Shown in pieces: positions 52,079-61,515 of a stretch of DNA of 64,000 nucleotides. The DNA is from Psychrobacillus sp. FSL K6-2836. Its GTDB lineage: Bacteria; Bacillota; Bacilli; Bacillales_A; Planococcaceae. The stretch's first letter is position 1, and every line of letters starts with the position of its first letter. Below the pieces are notes generated by a model. It had not been told where the DNA came from, searched no databases, and was given only the letters and a program-made list of their open reading frames with translations. The stretch covers positions 186,001-250,000 of the forward strand of contig NZ_JBBOOM010000001.1 of NCBI RefSeq assembly GCF_038003085.1, read 5' to 3'. The position numbers were made by a program, and so were the translations under genes.

Positions 52079-53827
52079 ATGGCAATTTTAGAAAATGATT
52101 ACCATGATCTTTTTAGTTATATTTTAGAAGAAAAGGCTATAGAGACAGTATTTCAACCTATTATTTCTTTACAAACGGGGCAAATATACGGTTATGAAGC
52201 ATTAACAAGAGGACCTATTAATACTGTATTACATAATCCAGAGAATTTGTTTGATTATGCATTGAAGACTGGAAAGCTTTGGGAGCTTGAAAATCTCTGC
52301 AGAGCAAATGCATTGAAGTGTGCACATGAATTACGAGCTGAAGGCAAACTTTTCTTAAACGTAAATCCTAATATTATGAATGATCCCAAGTTTAAACAAG
52401 GATTTACGAAAGAATTTTTGTCACTATTTCAGATGGATTCAGATTCAATAGTATTTGAAATCACAGAACGGGAGGCTATTAATAACTTAAAGGATTTTAT
52501 AAATACGATTGATCACTATAAAAGACAATATTATCAAATCGCTATTGATGATGTAGGATCCGGATACTCTGGACTAAATATTATTACGGATGTACGTCCT
52601 CATTTTATAAAATTAGACATGAAACTAACCCGTAATATTAACAAAGATAGAACCAAACAATTGCTCGTTAGAAGTTTATGTGAATTTGCCAATTACTCAC
52701 AAATACATATTATTGCAGAAGGCATAGAAACAATGGAGGAATTACATACACTGATTGAAATAGGAGTGCATTTTGGACAAGGGTATTATATCCAAAAACC
52801 GAATTCAAAGTTATTTCCAGTCCGTAGCGAGCTGAAAAGCATTATAATAAAAGAAAACAACCGAAAAAATAGTATTTTTTCTAATCGAATAACTGACACA
52901 TCTATAGAAAATATTGCTACTCCCCTACATATGATTTCGAGTGATATGCCGATTTCCAACGTTAGTAAATTAATGGAATCCAATGATTCCCTCCCTGGCT
53001 TTAGTATCAAAGAAAACAATAAGCTAATTGGAGTAATTACAAGAAATAAACTGCATTTGAAATTCAGTGGACCCTATGGATATAGTTTATATAATAAAAA
53101 ACCAATTTCTGCAATTATGAGTAGACAATTTATGAAAGTCGACGCTGGAACCCCTATTGATGTCGTTGCTAAAATTGCGATGAAACGGGATCCATTACAC
53201 TTATATGATTTCATCACTATTACGAAAGAGGATCACTATTTTGGCATTGTTACAGTCAAGGACTTATTGGAGAAAAGTATGCAGTTAGAAATAGACTATG
53301 CAAAGCATTTAAATCCACTTTCGGAATTACCCGGTAATATTATGATTGAACAGCAGCTACAAAAATGTATTGAAGCAACAAACGAGCTGATCGTTCTTTA
53401 CTTAGATATTGATAATTTTAAGCCTTACAATGATGTATATGGATTCGAAAAGGGAGATAAGGTAATAATGGACCTTGCAAAAATATTAGAGGAAGTATGC
53501 CCTTACGATGGATTCATCGGTCATATTGGCGGAGATGATTTTATCCTAATTACGGATTTAACTAAGAGTAAAGACATTTGTGAAAAGATTATTGAACAAT
53601 TCAATAAGTCCATTGAGCATTATTACTATGCATATGATTATATAAAAGGATACATTGTCTCAAAAAATAGACATGGAGTAGAGGAACAATTTCCTCTTTT
53701 AACTATCTCAATAGCTGGATTAACAAACCGAGAGTGTCAAACTATATATGAACTATCTGAAAATGCAACAAAAGTAAAAAAACAATGCAAGCAGCTGACG
53801 GGGAGCAATTATTTAATTCTGTACTAA
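52079..53827 (+). CDS. EAL-CBS-GGDDF cyclic-di-GMP protein
   Basis: A 582-residue soluble protein. Residues about 20-245 form an EAL phosphodiesterase domain with intact catalytic motifs (YEALTRG, FEITERE, IDDVGSGYS, KLDMKLT, AEGIET). Residues about 280-415 form a CBS pair (MISSDMPISNVSKLMES, GVITRNKLH). Residues about 430-580 are a GGDEF-like domain with YLDIDNFKPYND, but the signature is GGDDF. This suggests c-di-GMP hydrolysis controlled by the CBS pair, with a degenerate cyclase domain that may bind GTP. GGGGG precedes the ATG. Monocistronic. Confidence 0.9.
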   Translation: MAILENDYHDLFSYILEEKAIETVFQPIISLQTGQIYGYEALTRGPINTVLHNPENLFDYALKTGKLWELENLCRANALKCAHELRAEGKLFLNVNPNIMNDPKFKQGFTKEFLSLFQMDSDSIVFEITEREAINNLKDFINTIDHYKRQYYQIAIDDVGSGYSGLNIITDVRPHFIKLDMKLTRNINKDRTKQLLVRSLCEFANYSQIHIIAEGIETMEELHTLIEIGVHFGQGYYIQKPNSKLFPVRSELKSIIIKENNRKNSIFSNRITDTSIENIATPLHMISSDMPISNVSKLMESNDSLPGFSIKENNKLIGVITRNKLHLKFSGPYGYSLYNKKPISAIMSRQFMKVDAGTPIDVVAKIAMKRDPLHLYDFITITKEDHYFGIVTVKDLLEKSMQLEIDYAKHLNPLSELPGNIMIEQQLQKCIEATNELIVLYLDIDNFKPYNDVYGFEKGDKVIMDLAKILEEVCPYDGFIGHIGGDDFILITDLTKSKDICEKIIEQFNKSIEHYYYAYDYIKGYIVSKNRHGVEEQFPLLTISIAGLTNRECQTIYELSENATKVKKQCKQLTGSNYLILY

Positions 53828-53933
53828 GTACTTCCCAAATCAAACATTAATTTGAACAATTATAATTCAGTCCTAATAAGGTCTTTGCTTATGCTATGAT
53901 ATAGCTAATAATTCATTATTAGGAGGAACTTGT

Positions 53934-54083
53934 ATGACTACCGTAATTATCATTGGTATATTTATATTCCTAATTGTGTTAGGGCTCACTATTTTCACTA
54001 TTAATAAAGGCTACGCCTTCAAACACACGATTGACGAAATACCTGTAAAAGATGATAAAAAAACGCATAGCCAGAATGGCTAA
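53934..54083 (+). CDS. ytzI: YtzI-like small membrane protein
   Basis: A 49-residue protein with an N-terminal membrane helix (VIIIGIFIFLIVLGLTIF) and a short cytoplasmic tail starting KGYAFKHTIDEIP, resembling Bacillus YtzI from memory. AGGAGG lies upstream of ATG (53920 area). The final codons lie within the downstream terminator hairpin. Function unknown. Confidence 0.7.
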   Translation: MTTVIIIGIFIFLIVLGLTIFTINKGYAFKHTIDEIPVKDDKKTHSQNG

Positions 54084-54094
54084 TGCGTTTTTTT
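54057..54094. terminator. Bidirectional terminator between ytzI and rlmN
   Basis: AAAAAAACGCATAGCCA (54057-54073) pairs with TGGCTAATGCGTTTTTTT (54077-54094) with one bulge. A-run and T-run on the two sides serve both convergent genes. It overlaps the ytzI stop codon. Confidence 0.85.
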
Positions 54095-54106
54095 CATTCA
54101 CTATTA

Positions 54107-55180
54107 TTAATTAGTTGTTTTTACTTTATCTTTTTTAATTTGTTTACTTCTCAATTGACCACATGCAGCATCAATATCGGTACCTTGTTCCATACGAACA
54201 CCACAATTGATACCCTTGTTTTTCAGTGTTTGGAAGAAAGCACTTATAGATTTTTCAGAACTACGTTGATATTGACCGTGCTCATCTACTGGATTGTATG
54301 GGATTAAGTTCACATACGAAAGATGACGCTTATTCTCAAGCAGTTTTGCTAATTGTTGTGCTTCTTCTACATGATCATTTACATCTTTAAGTAGAATATA
54401 TTCGAATGTTATACGACGATTTTTCTTCTCTAAATAATAATCCACTGCTGCCATTACTTTTTCTATTGGGAATGCTTTATTGATAACCATTATTTTCGAA
54501 CGAAGCTCATCATTTGGCGCATGCAAGGAAACTGCAAGATTCACTTGGATATCCTCTTCTGCAAAATCTATGATTTTTTTCGCAAGACCACTTGTTGAAA
54601 CAGTAATATGACGAGCACCAATAGCAAGTCCTTTTTGATCATTTACAGTACGTAAGAAATTCATCAAGTTTTTATAGTTATCAAACGGCTCCCCAATACC
54701 CATAACCACGATATGGCTCACGCGTTCTTCTTTTTGAATTTGGTCTAAATGGAATTGTACCTTCATAATTTGTTCTACTATTTCTCCAGCGTCAAGGTCA
54801 CGGCTCTTCTTCAGTAATCCACTTGCACAGAAGCTACACCCGATATTACACCCTACCTGTGTTGTAACACATACAGAAAGACCATACTTAAAGCGCATCA
54901 GTACTGTTTCGATTAAATTACCATCTTGCATTTCAAAAAGGAATTTAATTGTCCCATCTGCTGATTCTTGCTTAACACTTTCTTTTAACGTCTGTATGAC
55001 AAAGTTTTCTTCTAAAATTTGAAGACAATCTTTGTTTACATTAGTCATTTCCGCAAAGCTTTGTACGCGTTTGATATACAACCAGTCCCAAACCTGTTCA
55101 GCGCGGAATTTCTTTTGGCCATGTTCCATTAGCCATTCGATCAATTGATCTCTAGTTAGACCATATATAGATTTTTTCAT
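54107..55180 (-). CDS. rlmN: Dual-specificity RNA methyltransferase RlmN
   Basis: Radical-SAM enzyme that methylates C2 of A2503 in 23S rRNA and A37 in some tRNAs. The SAM cluster motif is [11 protein letters not shown] (C-X3-C-X2-C). The methyl-bearing Cys is in IDAACGQL near the C-terminus, the other catalytic Cys upstream. [10 protein letters not shown] and [12 protein letters not shown] are typical. Length 357. GAGGGCTAATA precedes the ATG. Confidence 0.96.
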   Translation of the reverse strand: MKKSIYGLTRDQLIEWLMEHGQKKFRAEQVWDWLYIKRVQSFAEMTNVNKDCLQILEENFVIQTLKESVKQESADGTIKFLFEMQDGNLIETVLMRFKYGLSVCVTTQVGCNIGCSFCASGLLKKSRDLDAGEIVEQIMKVQFHLDQIQKEERVSHIVVMGIGEPFDNYKNLMNFLRTVNDQKGLAIGARHITVSTSGLAKKIIDFAEEDIQVNLAVSLHAPNDELRSKIMVINKAFPIEKVMAAVDYYLEKKNRRITFEYILLKDVNDHVEEAQQLAKLLENKRHLSYVNLIPYNPVDEHGQYQRSSEKSISAFFQTLKNKGINCGVRMEQGTDIDAACGQLRSKQIKKDKVKTTN

Positions 55181-55298
55181 TATTAGCCCTCATTTCATGC
55201 GTATACAATTTGCCTATTATACTATAGTTATTTACCCAAGACAACTTATTATACTGGAAATAAGGTTCAAAAGAAATATTTATGCTCGATTAACTTCA

Positions 55299-55386
55299 TT
55301 CAGCAAAAGTCCCCCACTTCTATAAGTGGTGAGATGAAAGCAAAGTACGCATACAAATCACATGGGTTCCACAAATGCCTGCTGAA
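55299..55386. repeat. 88-bp element with short inverted ends
   Basis: TTCAGCA (55299-55305) and TGCTGAA (55380-55386) bound a segment containing a CCCCCACTTCTATAAGTGGT hairpin. It resembles the hairpin ends of small transposon-derived elements, but no transposase is near. Confidence 0.4.
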
Positions 55387-55396
55387 CATATTAAAA

Positions 55397-55472
55397 GCCT
55401 CCGACGGATGCCACAGATAAGGAATTTATCGAGCGAGCTCGATAAAAAATCTGGACGTAAATACGCCGAGGC
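55397..55472. repeat. Palindromic intergenic repeat
   Basis: GCCTC/GAGGC outer arms, CAGAT/ATCTG middle arms, and TTTATCGAGC/GCTCGATAAA perfect inner stem with a GA loop (55425-55434 with 55437-55446). One copy in the window. It could also end transcription of the leftward rhodanese gene, 12 bp away. Confidence 0.6.
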
Positions 55473-55483
55473 ATATATGATTA

Positions 55484-56293
55484 TTATTTTTCAACTTCAT
55501 TCTCTCTAATCCAATCACTGTAGCTACCTACATAAAGTTGAACATTTTCGTATCCAGCCTCTTTTAAACATCCATACAAAGGCGCAGCTGTTACACCACT
55601 TCCACAATAAGCAATAACTGGTTTGTCAGTTGGAGCTAAGTTACTCAATATTTCCTTTAACTCTTTCTGCTCTAGAAATTTACCATCTCTTTTAAGCAGC
55701 TCCCAGTCAAAGTTTATAGCAGTTGGAATATGACCAGCAATCGGATCGATAGGCTCACTTTCACCTTTAAAGCGAATATTAGATCTTGCATCTATTAATT
55801 GACCCTCTATTTCTTCTGCAACAACTTGTCTTACTTCATCCATTGTAAGTAACTTACTGTTTTTCCATTGGGGTATCGTTGTTGTGTGTGTTAAGACAGG
55901 TTCGATTTTCGAAACTGGTAGCTTACTCTTCAATTCTTCAAATCCAGAACGGGATACAAATATATTTTTAAAGCCTGCCCACTCCAATAAAAAATATGCA
56001 CGTAATGCAAAAGGTGCAGCTCCTTGGTCGTAAATTACGATAAAATCTTCTAGGTTTAAACCAGCCTCTTGAACAAGACTTGTCATTTTTTCCTTCGAAA
56101 TCATCGGATGGCGGCCATTATCACTGGACATATCAGATAAATCTTTTTCTAAATCCCAATAAATTGCTCCTTCTACATGTTCCATATTATACATTTGAGA
56201 TCCTGCGTTTTTATCACTTAAATCAAAGCGAGCGTCGATTAAACGGGGATTTCCCTCTAAAATCTCTGCTAATTCAATAAATACCTTAGTCAT
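55484..56293 (-). CDS. Sulfurtransferase (two rhodanese domains)
   Basis: A 269-residue protein with two tandem rhodanese domains; the C-terminal one is active, with the Cys loop AYCGSGVTAAP. N-terminal domain has LIDARFDLSDK and VIYDQGAAPFALRAYFLL, the C-terminal one LIDARSNIRFKGE and GHIPTAINFDWELL. Such proteins transfer sulfur from thiosulfate or 3-mercaptopyruvate. AAGGAGTG precedes the ATG. It lies 13 bp after dynA and is probably co-transcribed with it. Confidence 0.9.
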   Translation of the reverse strand: MTKVFIELAEILEGNPRLIDARFDLSDKNAGSQMYNMEHVEGAIYWDLEKDLSDMSSDNGRHPMISKEKMTSLVQEAGLNLEDFIVIYDQGAAPFALRAYFLLEWAGFKNIFVSRSGFEELKSKLPVSKIEPVLTHTTTIPQWKNSKLLTMDEVRQVVAEEIEGQLIDARSNIRFKGESEPIDPIAGHIPTAINFDWELLKRDGKFLEQKELKEILSNLAPTDKPVIAYCGSGVTAAPLYGCLKEAGYENVQLYVGSYSDWIRENEVEK

Positions 56294-56306
56294 ACAATCA
56301 CTCCTT

Positions 56307-59300
56307 TTATAGTCGTGCGTATACTGATTTCCACATGTGAAGGGTTTCTTCCTGCTCTAATAATTTTCGTTCTGCATCAATTTGAGTAATTGATTCTTGT
56401 AGCAACTTCAATCGTAAGGACTCTGTTTCAATATCCGAGTATTGCTCAATCCAATTTCCTAAACGTTCTTTTTCTTTGGTTAAATATTCATCTGCCTCCA
56501 CTTTAGATTCATCGGATAACGCATCACGTAGTTTTTCTTTTTCATTGTTTTCAAAAAAACTTTTAGTATTTTTAAAGTATGATTTTACGTGCTCATATTT
56601 AGCAATAGTTTCAAAAGGTCCTACAAAATCCAGTAGTTCCCTCTCTATAACTTCATGTGGACTAAACGTAAAGCTTGTATTCAAATCTTTAAGTACGCGC
56701 ATTTCCTCTTTTTCTAACTGAAGAATTTGCTGCTGAATATACTGAAGAACCCGGAAATTTGAGACGCGCATTTCTTGTTCTATATCGAAACGAATCATTT
56801 TGAAAATATCCTTTAAGGCAAAATCCAATGCTACAGAAGCAGAGTTATTTGCAAATAATGATGGATTATAAGCTTCTTTAAAGAACTCATTAAAACGATA
56901 ATATACACGTTGTAGCACGTAATATAGCAGTGTATCTAACTCCTGTTTTGCTTCTTTGGCAATTTGTGTGGACTTAGAATTTGTGTACCGTTTACGAATA
57001 TTTTGCTCCTGAGTTCGAAGCTCGATTATTCGTTGGTCCTTTCTTGCAAGATTTGCCTCTGTCTGTTCTATCAAGCTAAGTAATTTCGATTGTTGACGAG
57101 TCGCTTCCTCTTCAAGAGCAGAAATGGAGATTTGCTTTAGATCTTTTTCTAGAAAATGATGAAATGATTCTTCAAATTTTTGCATTCCTTCATGAAGTGA
57201 TAATCCGGCAAGTTTTTCTTTTAATCCTTGTAAGCTTGATACTCCGTACACTCTAGGAAAACGGATACCAAATCGTTGAAGTTCATCCTGGACATATTGT
57301 TTTACTAAATTGGCTTCCTCATCTGAGTCTGCCAAATCAATTGCATTTACTACGAAGAACATTTTATCTAGCTCGAAGGCATCTTTTACTCGTCCTAGCT
57401 GTATTAAGAACTCACGGTCTGCTTTTGAAAACGCATGATTAAAATAAGTAACAAACAATACAGCATCAGCATTACGAATATAGTCAAATGCTACACCCGT
57501 ATGCCTAGCATTAATCGAATCTGCTCCAGGAGTGTCTACTAGTGTCACACCTAGTCTCGTTAGCTCACAATCATAATAAAAATCAATGAAATCTACAAAA
57601 CAGCTTTTGGATTCATCTGCGACAAATTGTCCAAATTCATCTCCTGAAACGTTTAGAACCTTTCCTAGTTGCTCCTTAAATGTTGGATACCCTTTATAAA
57701 AGGCTGTAACAAACGATTTATGAACCTCTTCTACTACCTTCTGTTTCATAACAGAACTAGCTTTCTCAAAGGCTTCCTCTAATGTATGGATAGTTATTCC
57801 AAGCTGTTCATACGCATATGCCACATCTTCTAAAATTTGTCCCTCTGATTTCAGAACAACATCAGCCGTATTATGTAGATGGTCTTCGGTTACCGGATGG
57901 ATCTTATTAATAGCAGCAGTTGTTGGATTAGGTGAAACCGGCAACACATTAGCTCCCATTAAAGCATTCGAAAAGCTAGATTTCCCAGCACTAAATGCGC
58001 CAAACAATGCAATTGTAAATTGTTGGTTCTCTACTCGTAAAGCTTTTCTTTTAATCGTTTCAGCTGCCGCTTCAAAAGCTGGTAATTCTGCTAATACTTC
58101 TCCAATTCTTTTCGCACGACTTACTACAGCCTCTGCGGAAAGTAGAACTTCTTCATCTTTCACGTCTTCTACCTGTTCTATCGTTCCAATTAGTTGCTCC
58201 GTAGTATAATCTTGTTCTTCATAATCTGTAATTGAGTTTTCAAATTGAAGGCGTTCTTGTTCCCAGTTTTTTAGTAACTCATCACGGGTCTTCCTTATCG
58301 GCAAAGATGGAGTAGTGACTGTTTTTTCAAATGTTTGGATTCGTGTGTCTATCTCTTCCAAGGCGTGTATCGCCAATTTTTTTTCGTTAAGATCTTTTGT
58401 TTTAGATTCTATTTGGTCTTCATTTTCAATTGGGTTTTCTTCTATATAATGTATATTTTCTTCTTTCCATAAATCCGTTTGATTTATGTAATACCTATTG
58501 ACTGCTTCTGTCACACGATTGGCAAAGTTTAGGATTGCATTACCGCTTGTACTTGCTCCTTCGTGTAAAGAATTGTCGATAAGTTCAGTAGAAATACTAA
58601 ATTGAATTGCATCGATTTGATTAGTCTTTTCATCGGTTAATAAAGAAACGTCTTTTAACATGCGTTTCATCAGTAATTTCATATGAGAAGTTATATTAGT
58701 GGCAATAATTTTTTCTAACGAGTTAATAATTTCGTTAAGTCTTCTTTGTCTTTCTTCCTCTGTTTTCTTTTTACTCCCTAAAAACCCAACTTTAAAATTG
58801 GATTGCTTACTTTCTGCATAAGACTTCAAAGCTTCACGCATTTCGAACGTCATAATAGAAGCATTTTCTAAAATATTTTTCCGAAGGTCTTCAAAGGTCT
58901 TTTTCCAGAGGGTAACATCTTGAAGTTTTACTTGTTTCTGAGCAAGTTCCAATTGCTCTATAATATCTTCCTTGTTATTCCAATCCTCTTCACTCAACTG
59001 ACTCTCAAAGGTTTCAAAACATGTCGCTTTTTCATCCTCCAAGAAATGTAAATGTTCATCTTTTAACTTTTCTAATGTAGCTTGAGCGAGTGTCAGATAA
59101 TAATCCTCTTTGTTTTCAATAGAGCTAGTCACTATTTGTTGCACATGTGAAAAATCATTATGTATGAAATCATTATTTTTTAAGCTTGTATAAAATATAC
59201 CTTTTGGATCGACAGACCAAGAATTAAAGGCATCCGCAACCGACTGTTTATAGGCTGCAAAAGGCAATTCTTCTTCTCTATGCTTATCCACTTGGTTTAC

Positions 59301-59897
59301 GATCAAATATACATTTTCATTATAATGAAGTAATTGCTTCGTAAATTGAAAGTTTAACTCTGACTGAACATGATTGTAATCCATTACGTAAAAAACAATA
59401 TCCGCCAAATGCAGGGCTGATTCAGTGGAAATACGATGTGCATCATCTGTCGAGTCTACTCCAGGGGTATCCATTATTGTAATTCCTTCTGGGAGACTTG
59501 AACCAGCATGCCCTATTTCAATTTGAGAAACTTTACTTCCGTCTTTTGAATATTTTTTTACTAGTTGAATATCATACTCCCCAGAAAATCTAACTGGTGG
59601 CTGATCCACAAAGTGAACAAGAGCATAGTTCTCTGCTGTGTTTTGAACTGTTACGATATTTGCTGATGTAGGAATCGGGCTAGTCGGAAGCAATTGCTCA
59701 TCAACCAAAGCATTGATCATACTAGATTTCCCAGCGGAAAAATGACCTGCAAATGCAATAGTGAATATGCCTTTTTCCAATTTCCCAGCAAACAGTTTAG
59801 ATTTTCGATAGCGTTCGTCGTCATTATTTTCCTTAAAAATAGTTGCTAGTAATGCATTTTGTTCTTTTATCGATTGTAATTCCTTTGAATTCTGCAT
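56307..59897 (-). CDS. dynA: Bacterial dynamin DynA (two GTPase domains)
   Basis: A 1196-residue membrane-fusion/repair dynamin with two head-stalk modules. First GTPase: P-loop FAGHFSAGKSSMINAL near residues 50-65, switch PTSANIVTV, G3 IMDTPGVDST, G4 NQVDKH. Second: P-loop FGAFSAGKSSFSNAL near residues 625-640, switch NPTTAAINKI, G3 LVDTPGADS, G4 NAIDLAD. Long helical coiled regions follow each. In Bacillus DynA helps the membrane resist stress and phage. The start has AAGGAG 13 bases upstream. Confidence 0.95.
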   Translation of the reverse strand: MQNSKELQSIKEQNALLATIFKENNDDERYRKSKLFAGKLEKGIFTIAFAGHFSAGKSSMINALVDEQLLPTSPIPTSANIVTVQNTAENYALVHFVDQPPVRFSGEYDIQLVKKYSKDGSKVSQIEIGHAGSSLPEGITIMDTPGVDSTDDAHRISTESALHLADIVFYVMDYNHVQSELNFQFTKQLLHYNENVYLIVNQVDKHREEELPFAAYKQSVADAFNSWSVDPKGIFYTSLKNNDFIHNDFSHVQQIVTSSIENKEDYYLTLAQATLEKLKDEHLHFLEDEKATCFETFESQLSEEDWNNKEDIIEQLELAQKQVKLQDVTLWKKTFEDLRKNILENASIMTFEMREALKSYAESKQSNFKVGFLGSKKKTEEERQRRLNEIINSLEKIIATNITSHMKLLMKRMLKDVSLLTDEKTNQIDAIQFSISTELIDNSLHEGASTSGNAILNFANRVTEAVNRYYINQTDLWKEENIHYIEENPIENEDQIESKTKDLNEKKLAIHALEEIDTRIQTFEKTVTTPSLPIRKTRDELLKNWEQERLQFENSITDYEEQDYTTEQLIGTIEQVEDVKDEEVLLSAEAVVSRAKRIGEVLAELPAFEAAAETIKRKALRVENQQFTIALFGAFSAGKSSFSNALMGANVLPVSPNPTTAAINKIHPVTEDHLHNTADVVLKSEGQILEDVAYAYEQLGITIHTLEEAFEKASSVMKQKVVEEVHKSFVTAFYKGYPTFKEQLGKVLNVSGDEFGQFVADESKSCFVDFIDFYYDCELTRLGVTLVDTPGADSINARHTGVAFDYIRNADAVLFVTYFNHAFSKADREFLIQLGRVKDAFELDKMFFVVNAIDLADSDEEANLVKQYVQDELQRFGIRFPRVYGVSSLQGLKEKLAGLSLHEGMQKFEESFHHFLEKDLKQISISALEEEATRQQSKLLSLIEQTEANLARKDQRIIELRTQEQNIRKRYTNSKSTQIAKEAKQELDTLLYYVLQRVYYRFNEFFKEAYNPSLFANNSASVALDFALKDIFKMIRFDIEQEMRVSNFRVLQYIQQQILQLEKEEMRVLKDLNTSFTFSPHEVIERELLDFVGPFETIAKYEHVKSYFKNTKSFFENNEKEKLRDALSDESKVEADEYLTKEKERLGNWIEQYSDIETESLRLKLLQESITQIDAERKLLEQEETLHMWKSVYARL

Positions 59898-60155
59898 ATT
59901 AAAAGTTTATCTCCTTCATAATTCGACAATGTACATCTATCATAGCAAAAATTTAAAGCCTGTAACAATATTCTTTGACTCTTTTATATAAATGAAAACC
60001 TTTAATTAATCGCAGTTTCGAGATGCAAACGCTCTCATTTTACATTGTGCAATATCTTCATCTATAGTAACCACCCTTAATGTTAGAAGAATACTTCTTA
60101 TAGATTTGCTCTTTCTAATGTTTAGGATAAGTAATACAGTGATTTACGTTTCAGA

Positions 60156-60250
60156 TGGCGCTTTCCGCGGGCAGTAGCCAAGCCTTCTCGCATTGCTAGT
60201 GCAAGGCTTCAGGGTCTCAGCTTTACTGCTTTTCCAGCCAGAGTCTCCAC
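60156..60250. repeat. MITE-like hairpin of the GGCGACTCC family
   Basis: Outer blocks GGCGCTTTCCGCGGGC and CCAGAGTCTCC resemble the family ends in reverse orientation; inner arms AAGCCTT/AAGGCTT. It lies in the 1-kb gap 59898-60927, together with another repeat and the small peptide gene. Confidence 0.55.
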
Positions 60251-60473
60251 CTTCCACTCCTATCAAATATGAGTAAATTTTAACATTAAAATAAAGCAGA
60301 ATGTTTATTATAAAAATGATAATTATGATAAACATATATATAGAAATCAGTCTAATCCTGAAATACTTATACTATTTATTAATGTATTATCTACAACAAT
60401 TTAATTTATGATTAAAACTGGCAAATACAATTCATAAATATCCACTATTTTAGTAAATAGCGAGCAATACGAT

Positions 60474-60577
60474 GTGCTCTTTCAAGCAGCGGGAGCACGG
60501 AGAATGAGACTCCATAAAGGATGAGGAGCAATAGTAGCTTATGCGTAGTAACAAGCGCACATCCGTGGAGAAAGCAC
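60474..60577. repeat. Small inverted-end repeat
   Basis: GTGCTCTTTC (60474-60483) and GAAAGCAC (60570-60577) flank a 100-bp GA-rich stretch with GCGGGAGCACGGAG. Probably another Planococcaceae-type repeat. Confidence 0.4.
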
Positions 60578-60641
60578 TCAATTGACAAGATTTTTTCGTC
60601 ATAATCGTATATTATTTATCTTCCTACCAAAACGATAAACA

Positions 60642-60680
60642 GAAAAAAATGACTCTATTTGTAGTCACAAATGAAGTCAT
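60642..60680 (-). terminator. Terminator of the Fur-box peptide gene
   Basis: ATGACT (60649-60654) pairs with AGTCAT (60675-60680), with ATTTGT/ACAAAT inside, followed on the minus strand by seven T. It lies 9 bp after the stop of the 31-codon gene. Confidence 0.75.
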
Positions 60681-60689
60681 CTTGGTTAT

Positions 60690-60785
60690 TCATATTATTT
60701 TTGCTTTTGGCGCTGTAGACTTTAAAATATATGCCGTTACCCCACTATACACTAAAATAGATAATCCAATTATAACAGCTAACAT
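60690..60785 (-). CDS. 31-residue single-helix membrane peptide
   Basis: A short gene not previously obvious. It reads MLAVIIGLSILVYSGVTAY, then ILKSTAPKAKII: one hydrophobic helix with a basic C-terminal tail, the shape of many small membrane peptides. GAGAGGG lies about nine bases before the ATG, a Fur-like box 25 bp upstream covers the probable promoter, and a terminator follows at once. Together these make a complete transcription unit. No known family is recognised. Convergence of signals is the evidence; expression is untested. Confidence 0.55.
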   Translation of the reverse strand: MLAVIIGLSILVYSGVTAYILKSTAPKAKII

Positions 60786-60809
60786 ATAAAACGCCCTCTC
60801 AACTGAATT

Positions 60810-60824
60810 TGATATTCATTCTCA
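60810..60824 (-). promoter_or_regulatory. Fur-like box
   Basis: TGATATTCATTCTCA matches the Bacillus Fur 7-1-7 pattern TGATAAT-N-ATTATCA at 12 of 14 positions. It lies 25 bp upstream of the 31-codon gene and about 100 bp before cheX on the other strand. Iron control of the peptide is inferred. Confidence 0.55.
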
Positions 60825-60927
60825 TTGACATAATACCATAGTATATTTAAAAATTCTACAATACCTATTCTTTTTTCCTATTTTACGTGATAAAATTGAT
60901 ACATCTATACTAGATGGAGGGGAAGAA

Positions 60928-61380
60928 ATGAGCGCTTCAAAACATATTCAAACAATTTTAAACGGAACAATCCAATCTTTAAAATCAGTCATACCAATAG
61001 CAATGGATATAAAATCCCCTTCCTTGATGGTTCAGCCATTCGAACAAAAAGAAATGGGTGTACTAATTGGAATAATCGGTGATATTAAAGGACGAATTAT
61101 TATTGACTCCACAGCTGAATCCTTTTCTGCAATTGGAGCAACCATGTTCGGTATGCCATTAGAAGGTGAGATGCTCGAATCATTTACAGGCGAGCTTGGG
61201 AATATGATCGCAGGGAATATATGTACTTCCGTGGCTGCTAATGGTGTTGAAATTGATATTACTCCGCCTACTGTTATTGTCGGCACTACTAGGTTATATG
61301 GATTTCAACATGCTTTTAAACTTCCTGTAGTCATTGAAAATATTGGTGAAATGACAATTATCTTAACTATAGATGAATAA
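60928..61380 (+). CDS. cheX: Chemotaxis protein CheX (CheY-P phosphatase)
   Basis: A 150-residue CheX/CheC-type protein that dephosphorylates CheY-P. The phosphatase motif E-x-x-N is present as ELGNMIAGN, with IIGDIKGRIIIDS and GFQHAFKLPVVIE typical of CheX. Only one ExxN motif is seen, as in CheX rather than CheC. GGAGGGGAAGAA precedes the ATG. Monocistronic. Confidence 0.85.
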   Translation: MSASKHIQTILNGTIQSLKSVIPIAMDIKSPSLMVQPFEQKEMGVLIGIIGDIKGRIIIDSTAESFSAIGATMFGMPLEGEMLESFTGELGNMIAGNICTSVAANGVEIDITPPTVIVGTTRLYGFQHAFKLPVVIENIGEMTIILTIDE

Positions 61381-61383
61381 AGA

Positions 61384-61420
61384 ACAGAGCCTCCTTTTGT
61401 AGGAAGGTTCTTTTTTTATG
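61384..61420 (+). terminator. Terminator of cheX
   Basis: AGAGCCTCC pairs with GGAAGGTTCT with G-U pairs and one mismatch, then TTTTTTT. Confidence 0.7.
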
Positions 61421-61499
61421 CAAAAAAACCTGTCTCATTAGGTGAATACCCTCGTACCCCATCACATTTCACATATAGTTCACAGTTTACATACTTAAG

Positions 61500-61515
61500 T
61501 GTGATTTTTATCACA
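61500..61515 (+). promoter_or_regulatory. Fnr box of the ba3 oxidase operon
   Basis: TGTGATTTTTATCACA is a perfect TGTGA-N6-TCACA site. With TATTAT at 61537-61542 as -10, the box centre falls at about -41.5, the standard activator position for Fnr class II promoters. Confidence 0.75.

Noticed and set aside
60144-60335. 63-codon frame on the minus strand
   Set aside because: It is formed by the GGCGACTCC-family repeat at its C-terminal end and AT-rich DNA at its start; no credible start signals.
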